Both the position numbers and the translations under genes were made by a program. Source: Gracilaria gracilis (lineage: Eukaryota; Rhodophyta; Florideophyceae; Gracilariales; Gracilariaceae). Taken from it: a stretch of DNA of 64,000 bases. The notes below the pieces were generated by a model, which made no database searches, was not told the DNA's origin, and worked only from the letters and a program-made list of their open reading frames with translations. Shown here piece after piece: positions 10,501-18,012 of the stretch (positions within the stretch are counted from its first letter, which is position 1; each line of letters begins with the position of its first letter). The DNA is taken from positions 248,001 through 312,000 of the forward strand of contig JARGSG010000183.1 of assembly GCA_030374805.1 (NCBI GenBank), written 5' to 3'.

Positions 10501-11836
10501 ATACTTGAAGTTATTCCCTGCAGCGGGTCCTCTCGAGTTCGTCGCAATAGACCTTCTGGGTCCATTACCAAAAACCACAAGGGGATATCAGTACATCATC
10601 GTAATCACCGACAGGTTCTCGAAGCTCACGCGAGCGATACCCTTGAAGGACACGAAATCGACGACCCTCGCGGTGGCGTTCTTGAACAATTGGATCTACC
10701 CGTATGGTGCACCGCTTTATCTACTTACCGACAATGGTTCGAACTTAGCTTCGAAGTTCTTTGAAGCTGTTTGTAACCTCTTGGGTATTAAGCACTACTT
10801 CACTACTGCCTACCATCCGCAAACGAATGGGCAAGTGGAGCGCTTTAACCGAACACTGGTATCTAGGCTGCGACATTATACGGAAGAACACCAAACTGGT
10901 TGGGACGAGCTCGTGCAGCCCTTGACATATGCATATAACCTTCAGGTTCATCGAGCGACGCAAACTACGCCGTTCGATCTAATACTGTCAAGACACCCAC
11001 CAGGTATTGTTGTTGAAGGGGACCCATTAGGACAAGAAGCCGCCGGAGCGCTCACACCGTCACAGGTCAAACGGAATACCCTTTTGAGGTTGAGACGTGC
11101 TCTCAAGTATGCTGAGAGCAAGCTCACAGCATCCCAGAAGAGGTACAAGGAGGACTACGACCGTAAGGTAACCCAAGTGGTAACGGCTACGCCGGGTCAA
11201 TATGTCTTTATTGACCACCCTCCGAAAGGAGCTAAACCACGACCGGGTGATGAAGCTGATGATGAAGCTATTGATAGAGATATCAATTCTAAGCTTCTTC
11301 CGAAATCATCGGGACCTTTCAAGGTAGTTCGGTCGACCGACCACACGGTAACGGTGAACCAAGATGGTGTAGAGAATACAATCTCTATTGACCGAATCAC
11401 GGTTGCACCTCAGACGGTTCAGTCCAGGAAGGAACGCGGAGAATCCGCGCGTGACCCACAAGCGGTTGCCCTGAGGACTCAGCCCCGGGAAGACGGGACA
11501 CCCATCGAGGTTAATGATGACGCACAGGGTGACGACCCAGACTACGTACCACCTGCGGGGATTACGGTTGCTCCTTCAGAGGAAACACCTACCCCTAGTG
11601 GTACCGATGCTCATCTAAACCAAAGTGGTGAAACGATACCAGCCCAGGTCTCTAATGAGTTCCCAGTGGAACGCCTTGTAGGTCACCGCCGTACCCAAGA
11701 AGGTCTGAAGTACACAGTACGCTGGTATGGCTGGGGGGCTGACGGTGATACCGCCGAGCCGCCCTCAGCCATACCACACCATTTCAGGGTAAGCTACTGG
11801 AACCGCAAAGGAGAGGACATGCCGAATGATGGGTAA
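7580..11836 (+). CDS. Gypsy pol polyprotein: PR-RT-RH-INT-chromodomain (intact)
   Basis: About 1418 aa; the frame is open from 7427 and 7580 is only the first TTG, so the N-terminus is uncertain. Domains in order: retropepsin (VLDTGAGPN); RT (YPIPRMDECIDSLG, FTTLDANCGYWQVP, MPFGLRNAPATFQR, catalytic YIDD); RNase H (LDTDASDAQIGC, TTTEKECLAVVW, RTDHDALRW); integrase zinc finger (H..H..CESC); DDE core with D in IDLLGPL, D in LTDNGSN and E in GQVERFNRT. A C-terminal chromodomain-like segment follows (VERLVGHRR...YTVRWYGWGADGDTAEP), which in chromoviruses guides integration to chromatin. No stops or frameshifts interrupt it. Confidence 0.95.
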   Translation: MEGPSIPERETLMVEKEESDVPNVVCLMKYNNYKVNASVSFLNYLQVPVACVLDTGAGPNVLNARVIPDAVLRNIRPAPTINPLVDANERPLHLRGMLTTVVQLGTLKVKLNFFVVDRLATDCILGTNFIDKHVKAILPGSRTVALRQGGRIAILGNTQTKNGWRQKPRSNIPTETVSNKIRLTRLVSIPAMTQMVVNVSCAVPGLVMLQNHPRLAERHLALMANGIIDNIPNQAFKVYLSNFSNHIVKLPKNTTIGIALPAPQGVFTVSPNVLGEVATSKEGGGTDAPYPAYAPPLSTNTKMEQKIANTFKVRDQEKTMELDPVRNWREEVQIGAENQALRDRILSLLEEFEPMWSGRLGQIEATEHRIDMVPGWRPIYQQPYRAGPKAREVELNEVERMLREGVIEPANADWASPVVLVTKKNDTRMRFCVEYRRLNSMTIRDSYPIPRMDECIDSLGNAKIFTTLDANCGYWQVPIREEDKDKTTFTCHAGLFRFTRMPFGLRNAPATFQRALDIILSKVKWRTALVYIDDVIIYSRTVEEHFHHVREVLNLLGESGVTLKLRKCEFFTKEVEYLGHIISPGRLEVTPRNIRAVQEAKPPTSQTEIRSFIGLCNVYRRFIKGFAKIAAPLNRKLLKGQPTRFECLTNEEMDAFEALKHALLTPPILALPKAGLRYTLDTDASDAQIGCCLMQEQENGDKLPIGYWSRALHAAEKNYTTTEKECLAVVWSMLMLRPYLYGERFTLRTDHDALRWILGLADASGRLARWRLRLSEFEYDVQYRPGIKHNVADAMSRITTDGLDTEPVEDDIPCFTISTNPDGDTLEGYWTLPEEDTWFSDAIAREILALEETDVMPITREEFLREQANDAYCRSLMDQVGMKDSNFDVDRNGFLVRRAPIDGSLQKVVPKVLRPRVLYLAHYPRLSGHPGGTRMYYTLRQGYYWPHMANDIYTFVGQCESCVRTRGGLRKHRKYLKLFPAAGPLEFVAIDLLGPLPKTTRGYQYIIVITDRFSKLTRAIPLKDTKSTTLAVAFLNNWIYPYGAPLYLLTDNGSNLASKFFEAVCNLLGIKHYFTTAYHPQTNGQVERFNRTLVSRLRHYTEEHQTGWDELVQPLTYAYNLQVHRATQTTPFDLILSRHPPGIVVEGDPLGQEAAGALTPSQVKRNTLLRLRRALKYAESKLTASQKRYKEDYDRKVTQVVTATPGQYVFIDHPPKGAKPRPGDEADDEAIDRDINSKLLPKSSGPFKVVRSTDHTVTVNQDGVENTISIDRITVAPQTVQSRKERGESARDPQAVALRTQPREDGTPIEVNDDAQGDDPDYVPPAGITVAPSEETPTPSGTDAHLNQSGETIPAQVSNEFPVERLVGHRRTQEGLKYTVRWYGWGADGDTAEPPSAIPHHFRVSYWNRKGEDMPNDG

Positions 11837-12885
11837 ACCTTAGAGGTAATGCAGTCCCCCAAGGAAGGGGGAAAAGCACATTGTAATGGGGAGTACCAAA
11901 GTCGGTTCGGACACTCACCGGGAAGGTACAACCAGAAGGAAGCATTCCATGAGGGTACGTCCAAGGAGCGGTAGCGCTAAAGACGGACGCACCGTTGTAC
12001 GCGCGCCGTTACACACGCGCCATGCACGTGCGCGGCACGCGCGCGAACCCGCACGGTGGAAACATTCAAAAAATTGTATCTTTTTATTTGACGAGGCATA
12101 CGCGCGCTTCTCGTGGCGCGCCGTGCGGAGTAACCGATTCGGTTTACACTATTGTGTGTAGGGAGCGAGCAACGGCATGGTCAAAAAATCTAAGTATTTT
12201 GACCGTGCCGCGCTCCCGAATCGGCCATTCCCAGCCTCTGAAACCCCTTGGTTCTCGAGATACAGACCAAAAGGGTTTTCTGCGTTTTCACTACCATATG
12301 GAGGGGTAATTTTCCGGTCAAATATTTTGATTCGCCTTGCAAGTAACCTCCAGGGTGAAACACCGCACGTGCGCCCATGCATGGTGAGAGGCCATGCAGA
12401 CCAATCCAGGTACATTGCTGGCCACCGCGCGCAAGCGCGTGGCACGTCACCTCACCTCACGGGGAGGCAAAACCGCTCGCTGCCCCGCGCGGAGGCGAAG
12501 CGTCGTACCATCATGGTGAATCCATACTACGAGCACGCAAATGTGGCTCCAGATGGAACCAATTTACCTACAAGGAACTACGCTTCACCCACCGTGGTAC
12601 GCTGGTCTAAGGAAGGGGGAGGGGAGTTATTTTCGCGTTTCCGCCTCGCAATGCCCCTCGATGGAAATTGGAACCTAACATGGAAACACATAACTTTTAA
12701 CTTTACTGAAAGAGCAATACCAACAGGGATGCAGAAGTGGTTACGACAATCAACCTGATGGGTGAGTGGCAAAGTGAGGCCCCGAGGAGCCTCCAGCTGA
12801 GGATCCCCGACCCGGAGTGGTGTTCTGATGGGCTCCCGGCCAAGGCTGGAAGAGATGAGCCTGGCCTGGAGCCTGGCTAGGCGCG
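11837..12885 (+). other. Gypsy spacer between pol and antisense ORF
   Basis: About 1 kb without a convincing gene. It holds a purine tract right after pol (CCAAGGAAGGGGGAAAAG, 11858-11875), a second similar tract near 12608-12626, and GC-rich alternating purine-pyrimidine palindromic sequence around 11998-12060. A 193-codon open stretch on the plus strand (12177-12758) shows no recognisable domain and is not called as a gene. Confidence 0.5.
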
Positions 12886-14850
12886 CTACCATGACCCACG
12901 GGGGGTACTAGTAGGCACGCTGACGCCTGGCATCACGTCGGCACCCATCGGAGGTGGCGCGCTCGCCTGCGCAACCGACGGAGGTGCCGACGACCCGATG
13001 TGGAGAGGAGCCTGCGTAGCGGCTAGAAGGCCGGGGTTCAGGCTAGCACCAAATAGGGGATCCTCCAAAGGGTTTGTAGGCGTCGGGCCCATGGCCGTCG
13101 CTAGGCCTGCCACCTGGTTGGTAGCCATCTGGTAGAGCTCGACCTGGAACCGGTTCCGGAACTCACCAATTTGGGAAAAGGATCGCATGTACTGTGCATG
13201 ACGAGGCAGGATGCTTTCCAGAAGGGTAAGAGCTTCGACCACAGAGGTAGGACCCGCCCGCTGGAAGTTCACCACACAGGCTTGGCGGACCCGAGCCATT
13301 AAACCTGAAATGGCCTGGGAGTCCACCTGAGAGGGGACAGGCGCCGCAGCCGCAGCCATGACACCCCCGAGGATAGCCCGCGGAGGCCCATCAACCCGTG
13401 TGGTACTAGGGAGAAGAGGAGTGGCACCAGTATGGGCAGGCGTATTGCGTCCCTCTGGAGCGGGAGTAGGCGCTGAAGTGACCACAGGGGTAGCTGCTGG
13501 CGATTCCACCACGGTTGGGAATGGCTCGGGACTCCCTGGAGGTCCCTGATCGGTCGGAGCCCCGGGATAGCGCTGCTCCGCGCGGGATACAACCTTCCAG
13601 GACACCGGATCGAAAACCTCCCACCCCTGCTTGGCTCCCCACGGGAAACTCTCCACTTGGGTAAGCAACGATTCCAGCTGCTCAATAGAGTAGTCCGTAC
13701 CTGCCACAATGGTTCCGATTCCAAATAGGCGAATGTCGCGAATGACCCTCGGGGGAATGAAGAACATACGACCAGGAGGTTGCACACCGTCACGGTAAAT
13801 CTCGGCTTCTCGAGAACGACAATCCCAGTCAATACCGTCACGGGCAGCCTGCAGAGCTAAGATGGCCACCAATACGGCCCATTCCGCGAGGGCAATCGAC
13901 CAAATGAGGTAATACCGATCGTGGTTACGGGTGATGTAGCTCCCGAAGTAAGCCAATACCGGTGGGGTTGGGACGCTAAGCGACATCGGTACCTCATAGG
14001 CATTCCACCATTCAGGTCGGGCCACATACCAAGAGGTTCTTCCCTTATTAGGTTGTGAGAAGAACTCCACATTATGGAACCCATGCATGACGCGGTTGAA
14101 GCTGGACCGGGTACGAATGCGAGCCTCAGTGGCAGCATCCACCCCCCACCTACGACGGTTAGCCCAATGGATGGTATTGTAAGGCCTATCGAAGCAAACC
14201 AAATGTGGTGAAGCCGGAAGGTACTGCTGCGGAAGGGAGTCGTACTGACAGATCTTCACAACCAGACGTCGGTAATAATGGAGCTCCGGTTCAATACGAA
14301 CATACGGCAGATCGCTGGGATAAAGCGGGGGGATGAAATACCTCATTGGTGTGTGTCGCTGGCGGCTGTCATAGCACTCCACCCGACCCTGACGAGGTTG
14401 AGATTCCTTATCCCGACGGTGGAGCGTTTGGGGGACGGAGCGGAGACGCTCGCAATCCCAACGAAACAAACCCAAGTAGGTATCCAAAGTCGGACGGCGC
14501 AAGACGCCGGGAAGCGATGTGTTCCCCGGCGCCACTGGCCAGTTCCGACGGTACAGCGTCGCTTGCGACACCATTCTTGGATCGACCCCGAAGGTACCAT
14601 GTTGGGAAACGTTCCAGTCGGCCGTGGTGAACGGCTCCAAACAATAATAGGAAATACCACGAGGAATCTCGGGCTCCGGACCATACGGGTCCCGGATCCC
14701 TTCGTGAATCCCTTGAGGTTGATTTGAGGAAGACGGAACCGGCTGGCTCCGAAAACCAGTTTGGATGCGGGAATGGTACAAAGCAGCACCCCGAGAACCA
14801 GACTTGGCAATGCCGCTTCCGCGGCCGCGCGAGGGACCGGCACCCGACAT
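12886..14850 (-). CDS. Antisense ORF of gypsy element, unknown function
   Basis: A 654-aa frame on the strand opposite gag-pol, from the Met at 14850 (MSGAGPSRGRGSG). The frame stays open upstream to 15684 (932 codons), but that extension is Cys/Pro/Trp-rich and looks non-coding, so I chose the inner start. It has a basic Ser/Arg/Gly-rich N-terminus, then an aromatic-rich central region with many Trp, Tyr and Arg. One hydrophobic helix lies near residues 313-336 (SIALAEWAVLVAILALQAA). A Pro/Thr/Ala linker (about 430-495) leads to a helical C-terminal part. I recognise no gag, pol, envelope or other domain. The LTR carries TATA-like sequence on this strand (15831-15840). Extra antisense ORFs are known from some plant Tat-lineage gypsy elements; any relation is untested. 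Confidence 0.65.
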   Translation of the reverse strand: MSGAGPSRGRGSGIAKSGSRGAALYHSRIQTGFRSQPVPSSSNQPQGIHEGIRDPYGPEPEIPRGISYYCLEPFTTADWNVSQHGTFGVDPRMVSQATLYRRNWPVAPGNTSLPGVLRRPTLDTYLGLFRWDCERLRSVPQTLHRRDKESQPRQGRVECYDSRQRHTPMRYFIPPLYPSDLPYVRIEPELHYYRRLVVKICQYDSLPQQYLPASPHLVCFDRPYNTIHWANRRRWGVDAATEARIRTRSSFNRVMHGFHNVEFFSQPNKGRTSWYVARPEWWNAYEVPMSLSVPTPPVLAYFGSYITRNHDRYYLIWSIALAEWAVLVAILALQAARDGIDWDCRSREAEIYRDGVQPPGRMFFIPPRVIRDIRLFGIGTIVAGTDYSIEQLESLLTQVESFPWGAKQGWEVFDPVSWKVVSRAEQRYPGAPTDQGPPGSPEPFPTVVESPAATPVVTSAPTPAPEGRNTPAHTGATPLLPSTTRVDGPPRAILGGVMAAAAAPVPSQVDSQAISGLMARVRQACVVNFQRAGPTSVVEALTLLESILPRHAQYMRSFSQIGEFRNRFQVELYQMATNQVAGLATAMGPTPTNPLEDPLFGASLNPGLLAATQAPLHIGSSAPPSVAQASAPPPMGADVMPGVSVPTSTPRGSW

Positions 14851-15727
14851 GGTGTGATGAGTACCGCGAGGGAGTGGTTGAGACGGCGAGCATTCGACCG
14901 CAGGGGTGAAGCGAATCGGCTTTTTATCCACAATGGGTGAGTCACTAGAGCTGATGCTCAAAACCTCCACCCGTTCGGGGCCCCATGCTGGTTCAACCAT
15001 TAAGGTATTGGCATTGGTCGCCGATGGCGCGCCGTCCCTTGAGGTTACCGCGTCCGATTGACCAACATGGGGAACCGACAATCGCCGTGTACCGCTACGG
15101 GTGCGAGCCCGCACGCTGGTACCAGGGCTACCCATGTGGTTCAGATAAGGATCGGGGGTCACCATAAACGGATTCAACCTTGTCGGTCGGACGAAAAGCC
15201 ACGGTGGCGCGAGCCCGCGTAGACAAACCGCAAAGGGGTGCGAAGGTAACCAGAAGGGATAACGGTGGAACAACCTCGATGGAGTCAGCGGCAATGCCTC
15301 GAAGGGTTGGTACTCGAACCTCGAAGGGACAGAGAAACACGCCGCAACCAAGTGGGCGCCAAAATCCTTCACGGTACAGTGCCCACACGAGCTCGAAGGC
15401 GCAACCCGCCACCCCCACTGGGTATACCGACACGGTAAAAGGGTCCAAGCCGGGCAGCCAAAAAGGCAGAACCTTGGAGGTATGCAATGGGCGCGCGTCG
15501 CGCCTAAACCACAAATGGGGATGAATAGGCCGCTGTCGGTGATAACCAAAGAGGTGGATAGAGCCGCAATCGGTGATGACCAAGGTGGTGAACAGAGTGC
15601 GTTCGGTGATGCCGAACCGACGCGACGCACGGCGTGAGATGGCACGAAGGCTGCGACAGGGACCAAATTGGTACGACGATGCAACCGACTTGGTGAAAGG
15701 ATCTAGGAGCCACGAGGGCGTGGCTCA

Positions 15728-15741
15728 GGGTAGGAAGGGGG
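15728..15741 (+). other. Polypurine tract of gypsy element 1
   Basis: GGGTAGGAAGGGGG immediately precedes the 3' LTR (start 15744), the expected place for the plus-strand primer of reverse transcription. One T interrupts the purines. Confidence 0.65.
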
Positions 15742-15743
15742 TC

Positions 15744-16251
15744 TATAGTACAATGAGACCTCAATGGGTTGGTGCCACGTGGGTCTACTGGTGCGCCTTG
15801 CTGGCTGCACTGTACCCAATTGGTATCCTGTATTTTATAATTTCTAATTTCTAATTTATAGTCTAGGATAGTTTAGCATTGCTGGCCCATGACAGTAGGT
15901 CATGGGCACAGCCGATGACGTCATGCCCGCATGGGAGATCGGCGTCGGTGCACCTTGTATATATTGTGGTGCACCTCGCCTTCCCCCCCGGGTATTGTAA
16001 AGTCAGGCACCACTAGGGCAGTAACTATACCATCTTGGTCACTTGCTACTCTATTACTATTCAGGTTTTACCGCGCGTCGACGTCTACTACCGTACACCT
16101 ACACGGTCTAGACTAGTTGCCCCGCCGTTTGCCCCTGCGGGTTTCAGGTGCCCTACTACCATATTGGTTGTGTGTTTTTCCCCTTTAGGTTGAGCCCTCG
16201 CGCGCTCCCTCTACCAGGTGGACCCCACACCTTATCGGTATTTGTACGAGA
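15744..16251 (+). repeat. Gypsy 3' LTR
   Basis: Matches 4742-5249 throughout apart from the terminal dinucleotides (TA for TG, GA for CA) and T for C at 16220. It is followed directly by the target duplication ACTTC at 16252-16256. It contains the second copy of the inverted repeat, TGACGTCA and TATATA, plus an opposite-strand TATA-like sequence at 15831-15840. Confidence 0.93.
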
Positions 16252-17758
16252 ACTTCTTTTGTTGCTTTGTAGTGGCAATGCGACCACTTCATGTATTTTA
16301 GAGGCATTTCGCAATGACATCAGGTTAGTATGTGTCGACGCCAAGAATGATGCGAAATGGCAGACAGTTACAGGACAGGTATGCGTCATATATAGTAGCA
16401 GGCGAAGTGTAGGAATAATTCGTGGTGGTGAAGAGAGTTTGTTTGTGTAATATGAGTGCTTCGCCGGTCCCCTACCGGTGGATGAATTCTTCTAAGCGGG
16501 GCCACTGACAGGAGATGCTATCTCCGAACCCCTAGAGGTCAGACCTCTGACTCCGGAAAATTCTCTCCCGGTGCGACACGCTTTTCTACGACCTGCCAAG
16601 TTCTACGTATCAAAGACGAGATGCTGTTGTCCTTACAGAATTTCCAGGGTAGGTTACTAACGAAAGATACGTCTTCACCAGTTAACACCCTCTAATTCCT
16701 TGCGGGACGTTAGCGCGGCGATCTCTCCCAATCCATGTAGTTTCGCAGCAGTAGAGCCCGAACGACGAGACACCCCGTCACGAAAGCGAAAGCAGAGCAC
16801 CCCCCAGCAGAGCCAGTTATACGGTGTGATGCTTCGCGCAGTCGTTTGGTTCAAATCCCCAGTTGATTCCCTACCGGTGCTTGGGGTCACTACTGTCGCT
16901 CCACCACACGGGCCGCAATAAAAAAAACAAAACGGCGAAGGAGGCCCTTAATCCTGGTGCAGTACTTCTCACCCTAGAATACTTTTCCACACGCAGCTTC
17001 CGTGGGACGGTGGGTCTTATAAAACTCGACCTTATTAGGAGGAGGAAGACACTCTTTTTGGTGTAGCGAAAATGCCGATGAAGGCGCAAGGCCGGAGGCA
17101 GCAAACCGAAGAAGGCGCATTAGCCGGAGACACCAAGCCGAAGAAGGCGCAAGAGCCGGAGGCACCAAGCAGAGGAAAGCGCAAGGGCAGAGGCAGCGAG
17201 CTGATGAAGGCGCAAGAGCCGGAGGCACCAAGTTGAGGAAGCGCCGAGATCTGAAGTAAAGGCAGAGCGGCGCCATGTATCCAAGGTGGTCCTGCGGGGT
17301 GTGTTGCGGAAAGAGGAGGCGTGGCAGAGTGTGTAGCTAAAAGGTCGCGCGGCGTAGTGTGTAGCAAAGAGGCGGCGCGGCGGAGTGTGTTAGCAAGGAG
17401 GCGGCGCATCGGAGTGTGCTGAGAGGGGCGAGGCGGTGGTGTGTGTTATAGCAGAGGGCAGCGCGGCGGAGTTTGTAGCAAAGAGGCGGCGCGGCGGAGT
17501 TTGTAGGGAAGGATTGAATGGCGCGGCCTGGGGCAGCGGCGCCCCAGGCGATGCTACCACATAGGCAACGGTTGGGGGGGCGCAGTCGTTTGTGGGGAGA
17601 TGTGCTGCTCTCTTCCCCACCGGACGAACTCGCCGGCGGAGGGAGCAGTGCAATTTATTGAGTGGAGTGCAGAACTACGGAGCACGTCTCACCGAGACTA
17701 CTTACTACGTGGCCACATGTGGCGCGTTCGCCTCGCTTCAAATGACGCGGTATTCACA
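16252..17758 (-). repeat. Copia 5' leader and 5' LTR with tandem repeats
   Basis: Non-coding. Its right end (17710-17758) equals the window's first 49 bases, marking the start of the copia 5' LTR on the minus strand. The left LTR boundary could not be fixed. Inside are a degenerate array of about 40-bp units (GAAGGCGCAAGAGCCGGAGG type, about 17079-17235) and an array of about 30-bp units (GCAAAGAGGCGGCGCGGCGG type, about 17310-17515). A short inverted repeat AGAGGTC-AG-ACCTCT also lies near 16530-16550. Confidence 0.65.
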
Positions 17759-18012
17759 TCCAAGCCCCTTCCAAGCGCCATATGTTACAATTTGACTGGC
17801 TACGTGCAGATTTCCTGTTTCCACTTCAAAAGTTATAATTAGCTTCTGGCCATTTTTTCTGATGACGCCACCACCGTAAATGGAGCCGCGTTTCCCGCGC
17901 CGTCTGCGACCGTGGGATCCCCTTCCCCGCACATTCGACTCAAGATGGTGAACTCATGCTCCTACCGCCATTCAGCTCCGACATTGGTGCTCGTTGAAGC
18001 TATCCCAGCGCA
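17759..18012. other. Upstream region of ankyrin-TIR gene
   Basis: About 250 bp between the copia LTR end and the ankyrin-TIR start codon. I see no TATA box or other clear signal. The retrotransposon therefore sits within a few hundred bases of this gene's start. Confidence 0.4.

Larger units (their letters stand above)
4742..16251 (+). mobile_element. Young Ty3/gypsy chromovirus with antisense ORF
   Basis: Direct LTRs at 4742-5249 and 15744-16251 lie exactly 11002 bp apart. The 5-bp target duplication ACTTC is at 4737-4741 and 16252-16256. A tRNA primer-binding site lies at 5253. Gag and pol (PR-RT-RH-INT-chromodomain) are intact, a polypurine tract sits before the 3' LTR, and a large ORF lies on the opposite strand between pol and the 3' LTR. 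I noticed only a few LTR differences in 508 bp: the terminal TG/TA and CA/GA dinucleotides and C/T at 5218. It is therefore recent and, by sequence, potentially autonomous. It sits inside the copia 5' leader. Confidence 0.95.
1..17758 (-). mobile_element. Ty1/copia LTR retrotransposon, decayed, interrupted by a gypsy element
   Basis: Gag, protease-integrase and reverse transcriptase-RNase H frames lie in copia order (PR-INT-RT-RH) on the minus strand at 497-4691. Positions 1-49 repeat at 17710-17758 with one mismatch; these are the starts (minus-strand TGTGAATA...) of the 3' and 5' LTRs. The element therefore runs from beyond the window's left edge to 17758. Its 5' leader is split at 4741/16252 by an 11.5-kb gypsy insertion. 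Two frameshifts break the ancestral single ORF, so it is probably not autonomous now. Confidence 0.85.

Noticed and set aside
12177..12758. 193-codon plus-strand frame in the gypsy spacer
   Set aside because: No recognisable features and mixed composition; no sign of a retroelement protein.
16840..16865. GGTTCAAATCC, a perfect tRNA B-box-like sequence
   Set aside because: The flanking bases do not form a T stem, and no acceptor or D arm can be built upstream; it lies inside the copia LTR/leader.
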